Shown: positions 25,132 to 33,119, numbered from the stretch's first letter. The stretch is DNA of 64,000 nt from Candidatus Methylomirabilota bacterium (GCA_003104975.1 PQAM01000004.1:62001-126000); one strand, 5' to 3'. Numbers and translations: made by a program. Notes: generated from the letters alone by a model not told the origin.

Positions 25132-25211
25132 GGCGTCACGATAGCATGAAGTCCGGGCATTGACAAGGCGGGGTACGGTGGGGTAAGGGTTGGATGAGGG
25201 GGACATAAAGA

Positions 25212-26432
25212 ATGGGACATCGGATACGCTTGAGGACCGACGGGTGGCACGCCTGCCGCAGCGTGACCCTCGGATTCCTGATGTTGTTGGCGCCCGAACT
25301 GAGTTGGGCCAACCTCTGGACCGATACGAGATCCCTGGAACTGGCAATAGCCGGAACCGATCACCTCCTGAACCTCGACTACGACCTGGCCGAGCAGTCA
25401 TTTGCCCGTCTTGGCGACGTCGATGAGACGGGGCTGCTGGCGCCGTTCTATCGGTCCTTCGTGGCGCTCGCACGTCTGCAGGATCGGGAACCGACCCGCC
25501 AGGAGATGGACGGATTCCTTGCCGCAATGCGGGCGCTTATTGCCAAGGCTGAGGTACGTGTGAAGCAGACCCCGGAAGAGCCAGACCTCCTGCTCCTCCT
25601 CGGAATGGCCTGGGGCTCAAAGGCCATGATTGACAGCGCCCTGGGCAACTATTTTGCCGCCTACGAGGCGATCAGACAGACTAAATGGTATCTCGATCGC
25701 TGCCTTGCGCGTCAACCGACTAGGTACGATGCCTACTATGGCCTGGGGCTATATGACTACATCCTCGCCAGGGTCGCATGGTACTATCGGCCGTTCATGC
25801 ACCTGGCGCTGCCGCCAGGTGATCGCGAGCGAGGCCTGCAAGAGCTGACGACCGCAAGCGAGCGCGGCGCCACGACCAGGATGCTGGCCAAGCTCGCCCT
25901 CTTGCAGACCTACACCGGTATCGAAAGGGAGTTTGAGAAGGCCCGGCCGCTGGCCGATGAATTGCTTCGACGATTCCCAGGCAACCCGGAACTCTACTTC
26001 GTGGCCGCTCTGGTCTATTCAGAGTTGGGACGGTTCCCGGAGGCACTGCAGATCGGCCATCGCATCCGCGCCAACCTCGATTCGGGTCGCGACCATTTTA
26101 CATCCGAGATGCGACCGCGCTATCTGCAGCTTATGGGGAAGATCTACATGGATCGGGGCGACTATCCGACAGCCCTGGGCTTCTTCAGGCAGGCGGTCGA
26201 GCAGCCAACCGATCGGTACGCCTGGGTGACGGCGTGGGCCTGGACTCGAACCGGCATGATTCAGGACCTGTTAGGAAAGCGGGCAGAGGCGCAACGGAGC
26301 TATCGGATGGCGTTGGCCATCAAGACCGACAGCATTGCCAAGGATACCGCCACGCAATATCTCCATGAACCCTATCGCAAGGCGCCGACTCCCCGGCCTC
26401 CCGTTCCCGGACCGAAGGAGATGACGCAATGA
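25212..26432 (+). CDS. Secreted TPR-repeat protein
   Basis: A 406-residue protein with an N-terminal signal segment (VTLGFLMLLAPELSWA, about 18-33). The remainder is helical and carries TPR-like units: AYEAIRQTKWYLDRCLARQP.., REFEKARPLADELLRRFPGNPELYFVAALVYSELGRFPEALQ and GDYPTALGFFRQAVEQ. The motif YDAYYGLGLYDYILARVAWYY is characteristic of a family of uncharacterised envelope TPR proteins. A Pro-rich tail follows. Probably a periplasmic scaffold; no neighbour gives a specific role. It diverges from the deleted metallo-beta-lactamase gene. Confidence 0.8.
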   Translation: MGHRIRLRTDGWHACRSVTLGFLMLLAPELSWANLWTDTRSLELAIAGTDHLLNLDYDLAEQSFARLGDVDETGLLAPFYRSFVALARLQDREPTRQEMDGFLAAMRALIAKAEVRVKQTPEEPDLLLLLGMAWGSKAMIDSALGNYFAAYEAIRQTKWYLDRCLARQPTRYDAYYGLGLYDYILARVAWYYRPFMHLALPPGDRERGLQELTTASERGATTRMLAKLALLQTYTGIEREFEKARPLADELLRRFPGNPELYFVAALVYSELGRFPEALQIGHRIRANLDSGRDHFTSEMRPRYLQLMGKIYMDRGDYPTALGFFRQAVEQPTDRYAWVTAWAWTRTGMIQDLLGKRAEAQRSYRMALAIKTDSIAKDTATQYLHEPYRKAPTPRPPVPGPKEMTQ

Positions 26433-26487
26433 CCCTGACTCAGCCGATCACACAACCGTACGCGCTAAGGGACAGACATCCGATTAC

Positions 26488-26886
26488 TTACTTACTGTTA
26501 TTCCCTTTGCTGAGCATTGTCAACTGCTCCTGGGTGAGGACCTGCCGTATCGTCTTGTAGAACTTTGTTTCCGTCTTGAGCGCCTCTCTGTCGGCTGCGG
26601 CCCATTCATCGGCGACCTTGTCGATCTCCCGATCCGGGGCCTTCTTGTCGGTCATGAGGGTCATCAGTCTCTGCCGGATCCCCATGACCTTCTGCTGTGT
26701 CGCGCTCAGGGCCGCCATTCGCTCGTTCTTCGCCGCATCAAGCTTGGTCCGTTGATCGGCTGAAAGTCCCAGCTTCTGGAAGGGATCCGCCTCCTTCGGC
26801 TGCTCCTTTTGGGCTGATGCGATCCCCCCTCCCATCAGCATCGTGATCGTCAGTAATCCAATTCCCAATCGCTTCCACACGTGCAT
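26488..26886 (-). CDS. Spy/CpxP-like LTXXQ periplasmic protein
   Basis: A 132-residue exported helical protein: signal peptide ending GIASA (about 25), then LGLSADQRTKLDAAKNERMAAL and a C-terminal VLTQEQLTML, the LTXXQ motif pair of the Spy/CpxP/ZraP superfamily. These proteins are periplasmic chaperones or stress/metal sensors. The gene lies between the TPR gene (convergent) and glgA (same strand). Which stress it answers cannot be read. Confidence 0.75.
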   Translation of the reverse strand: MHVWKRLGIGLLTITMLMGGGIASAQKEQPKEADPFQKLGLSADQRTKLDAAKNERMAALSATQQKVMGIRQRLMTLMTDKKAPDREIDKVADEWAAADREALKTETKFYKTIRQVLTQEQLTMLSKGNNSK

Positions 26887-26956
26887 GCAGCTCTCCCTTT
26901 TCTGTTAGGTTACGTTCGCGCCATTTCCAACAGCCACACACTACAACAGAATACGC

Positions 26957-28420
26957 CTACTGTCCATCCTTCTTCTCGATCGCCTGCCGGTAGAGCTGCT
27001 CATACTCTCTAGCGGAGCGATCCCAGGTGAAATCCGCCGTCATGGCATTGGTCATGGCGACAGGCCACAGCGCCCTCTCGCGATACAACGCGAGTGCCTG
27101 CCAGATTGTCTGGAGAAAGGCGGCGGCCGTTGCCTCCTCGAACTTGAATCCGTTTCCCTGCCGCGTCACCGGATCAAACCGAACAACGGTGTCGTCCAGT
27201 CCGCCCGTCGCACGGACGACCGGGATAGTTCCGTAGGCCAGGCTGTACATCTGATTCAGGCCGCACGGTTCGTACCGCGAGGGCATCAGGAACAGGTCGG
27301 CGCCCGCCTCGATCTGATGCGACAGGGGAAGATCGAAGCCGATCCGAACCGCCAGCTTGGACGGATATTTCGCCGCCGCCTCACGAAAGGTCGCATCGAG
27401 CCCTTTCTCGCCGCTCCCTAACAGGACAAGCTGTACGTTCAGCGCCATCAACGTCTCCAGGATATCGCATAGCAGGTCGAGTCCCTTCTGCCCGGCCAGC
27501 CTGGAGATGACGGCCAGGAGCGGCACGGTCGCCCTGACCGAAAGCTTGAGCCGCCGCTGCAGATCCGCCTTACACTTGGCCTTGCCGGAAAGATCATCCG
27601 CCGTGTAGTGCGCAGCAGTATGAGAATCGACGGTCGGGTTCCACTCCTCGGGATCGATCCCATTTAAGACACCGAATAGATCGCCCTGCCGTTCCCTGAG
27701 GACGCCGTTCAGACCGAACCCCTGCTCCGGCGTTTGAATCTCCTGGCTGTAGCGGCGACTGACGGTGGTCAGCAGATCTGCAAAGAGCAGCCCGCCTTTC
27801 AGCAGATTGCCCTTCCCGTAAAACTCCAGCCCCGCCGGCGTAAACAGCTCGCGAGGCAGCATAAGCCTCGGCAGTACCTCGGGAGAAAAGTAGCCCTGAT
27901 AGCCCAGGTTATGGATAGTGAAAACGGTCGCCGTCTGTTGAAAAAAGGGATCGCCGCGGAGGATGGTCTTCAGGTAGACAGGCAGCAGCGCCGTCTGCCA
28001 GTCGTGGGCGTGCAGGACATCCGGCTGGAAATCGACCCGTCGGCATACCTCCAGGACGGCTCGGCAAAACAGCGCGAAGCGTTCCGCATTGTCGGGGTAA
28101 TCCTCTGCAGATGGGCTCTGATACAGACCGGCGCGGTGAAAGGACGGATCATGGCGAACAAAATAGACCGGTACGCCGGTGGAGAGATTTCCCTCAAGTA
28201 CATCAACTGCTTGCGGGCCGGTGGCCGTCGGAACGTTGAGTCGGTCTGCAACGGCCCGCATCCGGTGCAGCCGCGCATCCACGGCCTTGTAGAGCGGCAT
28301 GATCAGGCGGACATCGTGGCCAAGTCGACCGAGCGCCTTGGGAAGAGCGCCGGCCACATCACCCAGCCCGCCGGTGTGGGCGAACGGCGCCGCTTCAGAA
28401 GCAGCAAGAAGGATTTTCAT
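26957..28420 (-). CDS. glgA: Glycogen synthase (ADP-glucose)
   Basis: A 487-residue GT5 glycosyltransferase extending alpha-1,4-glucan from ADP-glucose. The N-terminal Rossmann domain starts MKILLAASEAAPFAHTGGLGDVAGALPKAL; the C-terminal domain has ISRLAGQKGLDLL and MPSRYEPCGLNQMYSLAYG, with TGGLDDTV. At position 15 the residue is His instead of the Lys of the KTGG motif that contacts the nucleotide-sugar in E. coli GlgA. Everything else looks intact. No glgB, glgC or glgP adjoins. An 11-bp perfect hairpin lies in its leader (28447-28473). Confidence 0.92.
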   Translation of the reverse strand: MKILLAASEAAPFAHTGGLGDVAGALPKALGRLGHDVRLIMPLYKAVDARLHRMRAVADRLNVPTATGPQAVDVLEGNLSTGVPVYFVRHDPSFHRAGLYQSPSAEDYPDNAERFALFCRAVLEVCRRVDFQPDVLHAHDWQTALLPVYLKTILRGDPFFQQTATVFTIHNLGYQGYFSPEVLPRLMLPRELFTPAGLEFYGKGNLLKGGLLFADLLTTVSRRYSQEIQTPEQGFGLNGVLRERQGDLFGVLNGIDPEEWNPTVDSHTAAHYTADDLSGKAKCKADLQRRLKLSVRATVPLLAVISRLAGQKGLDLLCDILETLMALNVQLVLLGSGEKGLDATFREAAAKYPSKLAVRIGFDLPLSHQIEAGADLFLMPSRYEPCGLNQMYSLAYGTIPVVRATGGLDDTVVRFDPVTRQGNGFKFEEATAAAFLQTIWQALALYRERALWPVAMTNAMTADFTWDRSAREYEQLYRQAIEKKDGQ

Positions 28421-28446
28421 CGATGACCACTCATCCTCTTCCCGTG

Positions 28447-28473
28447 GCCGTCGGTCGTGTTCCGACCGACGGC
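28447..28473 (-). promoter_or_regulatory. 11-bp hairpin in the glgA leader
   Basis: GCCGTCGGTCG and its exact complement flank a 5-base loop; 27 bp upstream of the glgA ATG region. It could be a leader structure or the terminator of a short transcript; there is no T-run. Confidence 0.5.
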
Positions 28474-28571
28474 TTCGATGGCCATGAGAGCGTTGGTCTT
28501 ATCTTACGAATAACAGATCGTCATCCTAACAATTATCAACCAAAATCGCAACGTCGCAATCACCCTTTCAA

Positions 28572-28621
28572 AGCCCGAGACTCGGGCTACCAGGCAACGC
28601 CTGAAGCCCGCAACCCTTTTT
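28572..28621 (+). promoter_or_regulatory. Attenuator-like alternating stem-loops before norY
   Basis: Three segments AGCCCG (28572-28577), CGGGCT (28583-28588) and AGCCCG (28605-28610). The middle one can pair with either neighbour. The second pairing encloses an inner stem AGGC/GCCT with loop AAC and is followed by CAACCCTTTTT, like an intrinsic terminator. The upstream pairing would prevent it. Confidence 0.5.
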
Positions 28622-28690
28622 CTGTACCGGTATTGCAGGAACTCTGAGACGGTCCACAAAACCCGTTGACATCCTCCGAAACCCATGACA

Positions 28691-28737
28691 TGTTATAAGA
28701 CGTTCAGCATCTTTTAAGAAACGCAGCATCTTTTAAG
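28691..28737 (+). promoter_or_regulatory. Putative norY promoter with downstream direct repeat
   Basis: Extended -10-like TGTTATAAG at 28691-28699; a TTGACA at 28666-28671 is 22 bp away, too far for a standard -35. Downstream the 14-mer CAGCATCTTTTAAG occurs twice at a 19-bp interval (28705, 28724), a candidate operator. Speculative. Confidence 0.35.
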
Positions 28738-28764
28738 ACACAGATCGACGGAGCATACTGACAT

Positions 28765-29289
28765 ATGCGTATGACCCCAGAACTGACAATATTCGTCGTC
28801 TTCCTCATACTGGCGGTAGTGGCAATGAGCGCGCTGGTGGCTGTGGCGCTCACTGCACGTGGGCCGGCCGTCGAACAGTCGGCCGTCCAGAAGCCGGGAT
28901 ACCGATTGCGTACCGTCTGGTTTCGTGGATTGGGAGCAGTCGCGATTGTCGCGTTTGTGCTGTCCCTGCCCGCCTTCCCCTACCGACACCGTTCACAGGC
29001 GGCAGAGGCGCAGCATCACCCGGTGACCGCCCTGCAGTTTGCCTTCGTGATGCCGCCGGTACTCCCCTTCGATACCCCGATTGTCCTCGATGTGACGGCT
29101 ACCGATGTCAATCACGGCATCGGCATCTATGATCCGGACGGGCGGATCATTGCGCAGGTCCAGGCGATGCCCGGCTATACCAACCCGCTTCCGGTCGTCT
29201 TCAAGAAACCCGGGCAGTATGTGGTGCTCTGCATGGAATACTGCGGCATTGCCCACCATATCATGCGCGGCAGCTTCGAGGTGCGGTGA
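28765..29289 (+). CDS. norY: CuA subunit (NorY/CoxB-like) of a heme-copper NO reductase
   Basis: A 174-residue subunit II. TM1 about 7-30, TM2 about 56-72, then a short periplasmic cupredoxin domain. The CuA centre is complete: His117 (DVNHGIG), Cys156, Glu158, Cys160, His164 and Met167 (CxxxCxxxHxxM). It accepts electrons from cytochrome c or a cupredoxin. The domain is minimal (about 95 residues), as in ba3-type or sNOR-type subunit II. It overlaps the next gene (ATGG.. start at 29289) and encodes the first protein of a three-gene operon. Confidence 0.85.
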   Translation: MRMTPELTIFVVFLILAVVAMSALVAVALTARGPAVEQSAVQKPGYRLRTVWFRGLGAVAIVAFVLSLPAFPYRHRSQAAEAQHHPVTALQFAFVMPPVLPFDTPIVLDVTATDVNHGIGIYDPDGRIIAQVQAMPGYTNPLPVVFKKPGQYVVLCMEYCGIAHHIMRGSFEVR

Positions 29290-30797
29290 TGGCCGATACA
29301 ACCGGGCAGCTCACTCATCCGGCCCATCGCGATTCGGCAGCCGATCGGATCGCGAAGCGCGTCATGTGGCTCTATATCGGCTCCGGCCTGACGCTTGTGG
29401 GGGTAATGATTGTCGTCGGATTGGGGATGCGCATGGCGCAGGGAGGGTTCCACCAGTTCGATGCCGGTCTGTTCTACAAGCTCATGACCCTTCACGGCGC
29501 CGCCATGATGGTCGGGATGGCGCTGTGCGGAATGGGACTGCTCTGGTACCTGTTTACACAGGACGCGTCATTGAGCCCGACGACCGCGATCATCGCGTGT
29601 GCGCTGATCCTGATCGGCGCCGTGCTCGTTGCCGTCAGTGTCATGGTTGGTGGCTTCGCGGCAGCCTGGACCTTCCTCTATCCGTTGCCGTTCGTCGGTA
29701 CCTTTTGGCCGTCATGGGCGACAGGCGTCTTTCTGGCCGGGATCGCATGCGTCGTGTTGGGTTGGACGCTTTGGTGTCTGCAGATGCTGGGAGGCGCGCT
29801 GACACGGTATGGGGGTCTTCGTGGCGCGTTGGCCTGGGACCTGGTGTGGTCGCCCTCCAAGTTTGCCGAGAGCGGCCGGACACCCCCGCCCCCACAGGCC
29901 TTTGCGGTCATCGTCGCGGCCGTGGACGGGCTCCTTGCGGGGTCCGCCGGAATGCTGGTCGGGGTGGCGCTTTTCGTACGCTGGCTGGACCCGACCTTGG
30001 CACTCGATCCGCTCTGGGTAAAAAATCTGACGTATATCTTTGGCCACACGTTGGCCAACCTGACAATCTACATGCCGTTGGCAGCCGTGTACGTCGCCTT
30101 GCCTCGATACACACACCACCGACACTGGCATACGTCAGCGGTGCTGGCGGTCGCGTGGTGGGCTACTCTGGCGTTCGTGGCCATTGCGTATTTCCATCAC
30201 CTGTACATGGACTTCGCTCAACCGCGCCCCGTTCAGTACATCGGGCAGGCCGCCTCGTACCTCGCGGCGTTTCCGCCTGCAGTCGTCACGATATTTGGCG
30301 GCGCGCTTCTCGTCTACCGCTCCGGGTTCCGATGGACGCTGGGCTCGATGTTCCTCTACGTGGGCATGATCGGATGGATGGTGGGAGGGGTCGGCGCGCT
30401 TCTGGACGCGACCGTTGCCTTCAATATCTTCTTCCATAACACACTGTGGGTCGTCGCTCACTTCCATACCTACCTGCTGGAGGGCGCGTTCCTCTTCGTG
30501 CTGGGCTGGATCTTTCATTGCCTGGAGGAGCGCAGCGGCGCGGTCTCATCGCCGGCAGTTCGAACGCTGGTCGGTCTCGGGATATTCGGCGGGGGCGCAT
30601 GGCTGGTGCTGGGATGGTATCTTGCGGGCGCGCAGGGCGTGCCGCGTCGCTATGCGGTACAGCCGGCACCGGGAACGGACATAGGCTGGTGGGCATCGCT
30701 GGGCGGGATCATCCTGGTCGTCGGTCTGATCCTGTGCGCCATAGAAGCGATCCGACTCGCCCGCCGACCAGCCCGTCGAGAAGTATCGGCCGCGTGA
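29289..30797 (+). CDS. norS: Heme-copper oxidase superfamily subunit I lacking the active-site Tyr (sNOR-like, NorS)
   Basis: About 502 residues, about 12 TM helices. All six histidines are present: His69 (helix II, MTLHGAAMM), His253 (helix VI, FGHTLAN), His303/304 (helix VII, YFHHLYMDF), and His391/393 (helix X, AHFHTYL). In A- and B-type oxidases His253 is followed four residues on by the cross-linked Tyr (HPEVY); here that position is Asn257. That loss plus a CuA subunit next door fits the sNOR (NorSY) class of NO reductases rather than O2 reductases. Tyr261 and Tyr301 are nearby, so an alternative Tyr cannot be excluded. Start ATG 29289 overlaps the norY stop. Confidence 0.8.
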   Translation: MADTTGQLTHPAHRDSAADRIAKRVMWLYIGSGLTLVGVMIVVGLGMRMAQGGFHQFDAGLFYKLMTLHGAAMMVGMALCGMGLLWYLFTQDASLSPTTAIIACALILIGAVLVAVSVMVGGFAAAWTFLYPLPFVGTFWPSWATGVFLAGIACVVLGWTLWCLQMLGGALTRYGGLRGALAWDLVWSPSKFAESGRTPPPPQAFAVIVAAVDGLLAGSAGMLVGVALFVRWLDPTLALDPLWVKNLTYIFGHTLANLTIYMPLAAVYVALPRYTHHRHWHTSAVLAVAWWATLAFVAIAYFHHLYMDFAQPRPVQYIGQAASYLAAFPPAVVTIFGGALLVYRSGFRWTLGSMFLYVGMIGWMVGGVGALLDATVAFNIFFHNTLWVVAHFHTYLLEGAFLFVLGWIFHCLEERSGAVSSPAVRTLVGLGIFGGGAWLVLGWYLAGAQGVPRRYAVQPAPGTDIGWWASLGGIILVVGLILCAIEAIRLARRPARREVSAA

Positions 30798-31246
30798 CCC
30801 GACGAGGCACCCTGCAGGTCGTCGCCGCGGCGAGCGGTGCGCTCGCGTTTGTCCTTGCCGCTCGGTCGTTGGCGGTAGATGCCGAGCCCATCGACGTCAG
30901 AAGCCACCATCTGACTCATGCAGTGCTGATTCTCGGCGGCGCCGTATCGGCCTTGGCACTGGCCGCAGCCTATCCACGGCGGAATCCCTATTCTGAACAG
31001 CCGCAATGGCTCCTCCCCGCAATCCTTGGACCTCTCGGCGGTATGGTATTGATGATACCGACCCTTTACCCTTATATGAACGCTCATCCGGTAACTCACG
31101 TCCTCTCGCATTTCGGCCACATTATCGCCGGGTTTACGGCAGCCTGGTGCGGCGAGCGATATCGTGCCAGGGTCGGTTGGGCAGCAAGCCTGTTCCTTGA
31201 GGCGATGGCGGTCGGGGCCGCCTTCGGTTTTGGCGTGACGCGGTGA
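30794..31246 (+). CDS. Small four-helix membrane protein of the nor operon
   Basis: A 150-residue membrane protein with about four hydrophobic segments. Start GTG at 30794 overlaps the norS stop (GTGA), so it is translationally coupled. It has His clusters near membrane boundaries: DVRSHHLTHAVLILGG and NAHPVTHVLSHFGHIIAGF. These could bind heme or copper, suggesting an assembly factor or third subunit. Unlike SenC or CtaG it has no Cys pair. No family I can name. Confidence 0.75.
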   Translation: MTRRGTLQVVAAASGALAFVLAARSLAVDAEPIDVRSHHLTHAVLILGGAVSALALAAAYPRRNPYSEQPQWLLPAILGPLGGMVLMIPTLYPYMNAHPVTHVLSHFGHIIAGFTAAWCGERYRARVGWAASLFLEAMAVGAAFGFGVTR

Positions 31247-31250
31247 GTGG

Positions 31251-31324
31251 CGGGGCCGACGGGACTCGAACCCGCGACCTCCGGCGTGACAGGCCGGCGT
31301 TCTAACCGACTGAACTACGACCCC
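31251..31324 (-). tRNA. trnD: tRNA-Asp (GUC)
   Basis: 74 bases; acceptor GGGGTCG/CGGCCCC, anticodon loop CTGTCAC (GTC), discriminator G as expected for Asp, T arm GGGTTCGAGTCCC. CCA not encoded. Confidence 0.97.
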
Positions 31325-31332
31325 GGAAAAGC

Positions 31333-31437
31333 AGTGACTAGTAAATAGTGACTACGAGTGAATAGTAACGGGTGAAGAGCCAAAGTACCTTTTTGACCAA
31401 TCACTAGCCACTGATTACTCGTCACTCAATTTCAACG
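31333..31437. repeat. Inverted minisatellite element between tRNA-Asp and tRNA-Val
   Basis: Left arm of AGTGACT/AGTAAAT/AGTGAAT-type units, a short spacer, right arm of AATCACT/GTCACTCA-type units. The same design as the GGGTNNA elements but with another unit sequence. It lies within what should be one tRNA transcript. Confidence 0.75.
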
Positions 31438-31450
31438 AAGCTGAAACTGC

Positions 31451-31525
31451 TGGTGGGCGAAGGAGGTGTCGAACCTCCGACCCCCTGCTTGTAAGGCAGG
31501 TGCTCTCCCGCTGAGCTATTCGCCC
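31451..31525 (-). tRNA. trnV: tRNA-Val (UAC)
   Basis: 75 bases including encoded CCA; acceptor GGGCGAA/TTCGCCC, anticodon loop CTTACAA (TAC), T arm GGAGGTTCGACACC. Unlike tRNA-Phe and tRNA-Asp in this window, CCA is in the gene. Confidence 0.97.
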
Positions 31526-31615
31526 GGCTACGGCATGACCCGCCGCATCCTTCGCGGAAGCGACCGGCCCTCAGTATAGCCTATGGAGTCTGCGTGTCAA
31601 GCCGAAACACCGTCC

Positions 31616-31657
31616 AAAAAAGAACCGCCCTTCGAACTAGGGCCCGAAGGGCGGTTC
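31616..31657 (-). terminator. Intrinsic terminator of tmRNA
   Basis: On the minus strand a stem AACCGCCCTTCG / CGAAGGGCGGTT is followed by CTTTTTT; it begins about 14 bp after the tmRNA 3' end. Confidence 0.85.
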
Positions 31658-31670
31658 ACGCATAGAATGA

Positions 31671-32020
31671 TGGTGGAGGCGGCGGGAATTGAACCCGCGT
31701 CCGAGAACATGTCGGAAAGTGCATCTACGTGCGTAGCCTGCGTATTGATATTCGCCCCTCCCAGCTCCCACAGGCGGGGTCCAGGAACGGCTAGCTCATG
31801 TGATCTTGCCCGCCTCCCCAGAGCATAAGAGGCAAGCCAGCCCGTCTAGTCGGCGCCCAGATCCCGCCCGTCGGGCGCAGCGGGGTGGACGTGGCCACCC
31901 TTAGGCGGCCAGTGCCAATTCGTGGTTGGCAGTTACTTGTCTTCCCACCTTTTCACGAGGCGATGGGTCCTCGGCACGCAGCCCTCACCCCCTTGTCCCC
32001 GTCGAAACCGGAGCGCCCCC
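31671..32020 (-). ncRNA. ssrA: Transfer-messenger RNA (tmRNA)
   Basis: 350 bases, ends paired GGGGGCG/CGCCTCC with encoded CCA; the tRNA-like T arm GGGTTCAATTCCC is intact and the 5' part has CGGTTTCGACGGGGAC. The reading frame after AGTAACT encodes the tag ANHELALAA followed by TAA; the ALAA end is the standard protease signal. It rescues stalled ribosomes with SmpB, whose gene is next upstream on the same strand. The frame choice for the tag rests on the resume-codon context and the LAA-stop end. Confidence 0.95.
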
Positions 32021-32073
32021 GCAATAAAGCCAGTGCCACACCTGGTTGGGCTTAGAGGTGCAAGACCACTCAT

Positions 32074-32102
32074 ACTGTAGGTCATCCGCCTGAAAAAGTC
32101 AA
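32074..32102 (-). promoter_or_regulatory. Predicted ssrA promoter
   Basis: Minus strand: TTGACT (32102-32097), a 17-bp spacer, TACAGT (32079-32074). It would start transcription about 45 bp before the mature tmRNA 5' end, leaving a leader for RNase P to remove. Confidence 0.6.
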
Positions 32103-32105
32103 CGG

Positions 32106-32579
32106 CTACCCCCGATCCGCGCGGCCACGGGTGAGTTGGGCCATCTCTTTCGTCATCGCGCGCTGCTTCAGGGTTTCCCGTTTGTCGTACAGCTTTTTCC
32201 CGCGCGCCAGCGCGAGTTCTATCTTGATGTGTCGTCCAACCACATAGATGCTCAGGGGGATCAGGGTCAGGCCCTTTTCCTGTACCTTTCCCATCAGTTT
32301 CATGATCTCCTCATGATGCAACAGGAGTTTCCGTGTCCGATTTGGGTCGGGATTGAAGCGATTGCCGGCGGCATACGGACTGATATGACAGCCCCATAGA
32401 TACGCCTCCCCCTTCGCGATGGCGGCATAGCTGTCTTTCAGGTCGGCCTTTCCTTCCCGCAGCGACTTCACCTCGGTTCCGGTCAGCACGATCCCGGCCT
32501 CCATGACCTCTTCGATCTCATACTCATACCTCGCCCGCCGATTGGAGCAGAGGATTCTTTTGTCCTGTGGCCGTCTCAT
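32106..32579 (-). CDS. smpB: tmRNA-binding protein SmpB
   Basis: A 157-residue OB-fold partner of tmRNA. Motifs: ILCSNRRARYEYEIEEVMEAGIVLTGTEVKSLR, DSYAAI.KGEAYLWGCHISPY, RKLLLHHEEI, LIPLSIYVVGRHIKIELALARGKKLYDKRETLK and a basic C-terminal tail that inserts in the mRNA channel. The start at 32579 is chosen because the region upstream to 32669 does not resemble the family. The gene sits directly upstream of ssrA, a frequent arrangement. Confidence 0.95.
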   Translation of the reverse strand: MRRPQDKRILCSNRRARYEYEIEEVMEAGIVLTGTEVKSLREGKADLKDSYAAIAKGEAYLWGCHISPYAAGNRFNPDPNRTRKLLLHHEEIMKLMGKVQEKGLTLIPLSIYVVGRHIKIELALARGKKLYDKRETLKQRAMTKEMAQLTRGRADRG

Positions 32580-32737
32580 GAGCCAGACTATAGCCCAGCC
32601 CCGCAGTGTGCGACAAGCAGAAATCCGGATTCTCCCCGCGAAGTTCGAGTTCGACCAGTGGTTCACCAACGTGGGAGTTGGAGAACATGCGCCTGGATTA
32701 GTCTGAGCTATGTTAAGCTACTGTGGCCTTTTTTCCC

Positions 32738-32765
32738 TTGACAGATCATAGGAGAGTTTGATAAG
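32738..32765 (+). promoter_or_regulatory. Predicted promoter of the HU gene
   Basis: TTGACA at 32738-32743, 16-bp spacer, GATAAG at 32760-32765. Confidence 0.45.
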
Positions 32766-32846
32766 AGCTTCCAAGATGGATCGGTAGGGGCGGAGGGTGA
32801 TCGACTTATTGTTATTCTTAGTGGGCCTATCATGAAAGGAGGGGGC

Positions 32847-33119
32847 ATGACCAAGGCGGAGCTCGTGGACAAGATTGCCAAGGATGCATGCATTACCAAG
32901 AAGGCGGCGGAATGCGCCCTGGCCTGTGTGACATCAGGGATCCGGGACTCTCTAAAGAAAGGGAAGAAGGTCACCCTGGTTGGCTTCGGGACGTTCTCGG
33001 TGGCCAGGCGAGCGGCTCGCAACGGACGGAATCCTCAAACCGGTGACGTCATCAAGATTAAGGCGGCGAAGACCCCGCGATTCAGGGCGGGAAAGGCATT
33101 GAAGGACGCCGTCAGGTAG
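32847..33119 (+). CDS. hup: HU-family DNA-binding protein
   Basis: A 90-residue nucleoid protein. [25 protein letters not shown] forms the helical dimer base, [22 protein letters not shown] the DNA-gripping arm with the conserved Arg-Asn-Pro tip; the end is [11 protein letters not shown]. Start chosen at ATG 32847 with AAAGGAGGGGG just upstream (an ATG 15 bp earlier lies inside that site's context and is less likely). Cysteines at about 15, 24 and 28 are unusual for HU. It is monocistronic, with a strong hairpin downstream. Confidence 0.93.
   Translation: MTKAELVDKIAKDACITKKAAECALACVTSGIRDSLKKGKKVTLVGFGTFSVARRAARNGRNPQTGDVIKIKAAKTPRFRAGKALKDAVR

Larger units (their letters stand above)
28421..28764. 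other. Divergent intergenic region glgA / norY, 344 bp, rich in RNA structure
   Basis: Holds an 11-bp perfect hairpin (28447-28473), a mutually exclusive stem-loop set ending in five T (28572-28621), an extended -10-like box TGTTATAAG (28691-28699) and a 14-bp direct repeat spaced by 19 bp (28705-28718, 28724-28737). No gene seen. Confidence 0.7.

Noticed and set aside
30446-30793. Longer N-terminus for the third nor-operon protein
   Set aside because: It would overlap norS by 350 bp in another frame; the GTGA coupled start at 30794 is a better fit.
28765-30797. Nitric oxide dismutase (NOD) of the methane oxidisers
   Set aside because: NOD is a qNOR-type single polypeptide; this is a two-subunit CuA enzyme with oxidase-type subunit I, so the claim is not supported.
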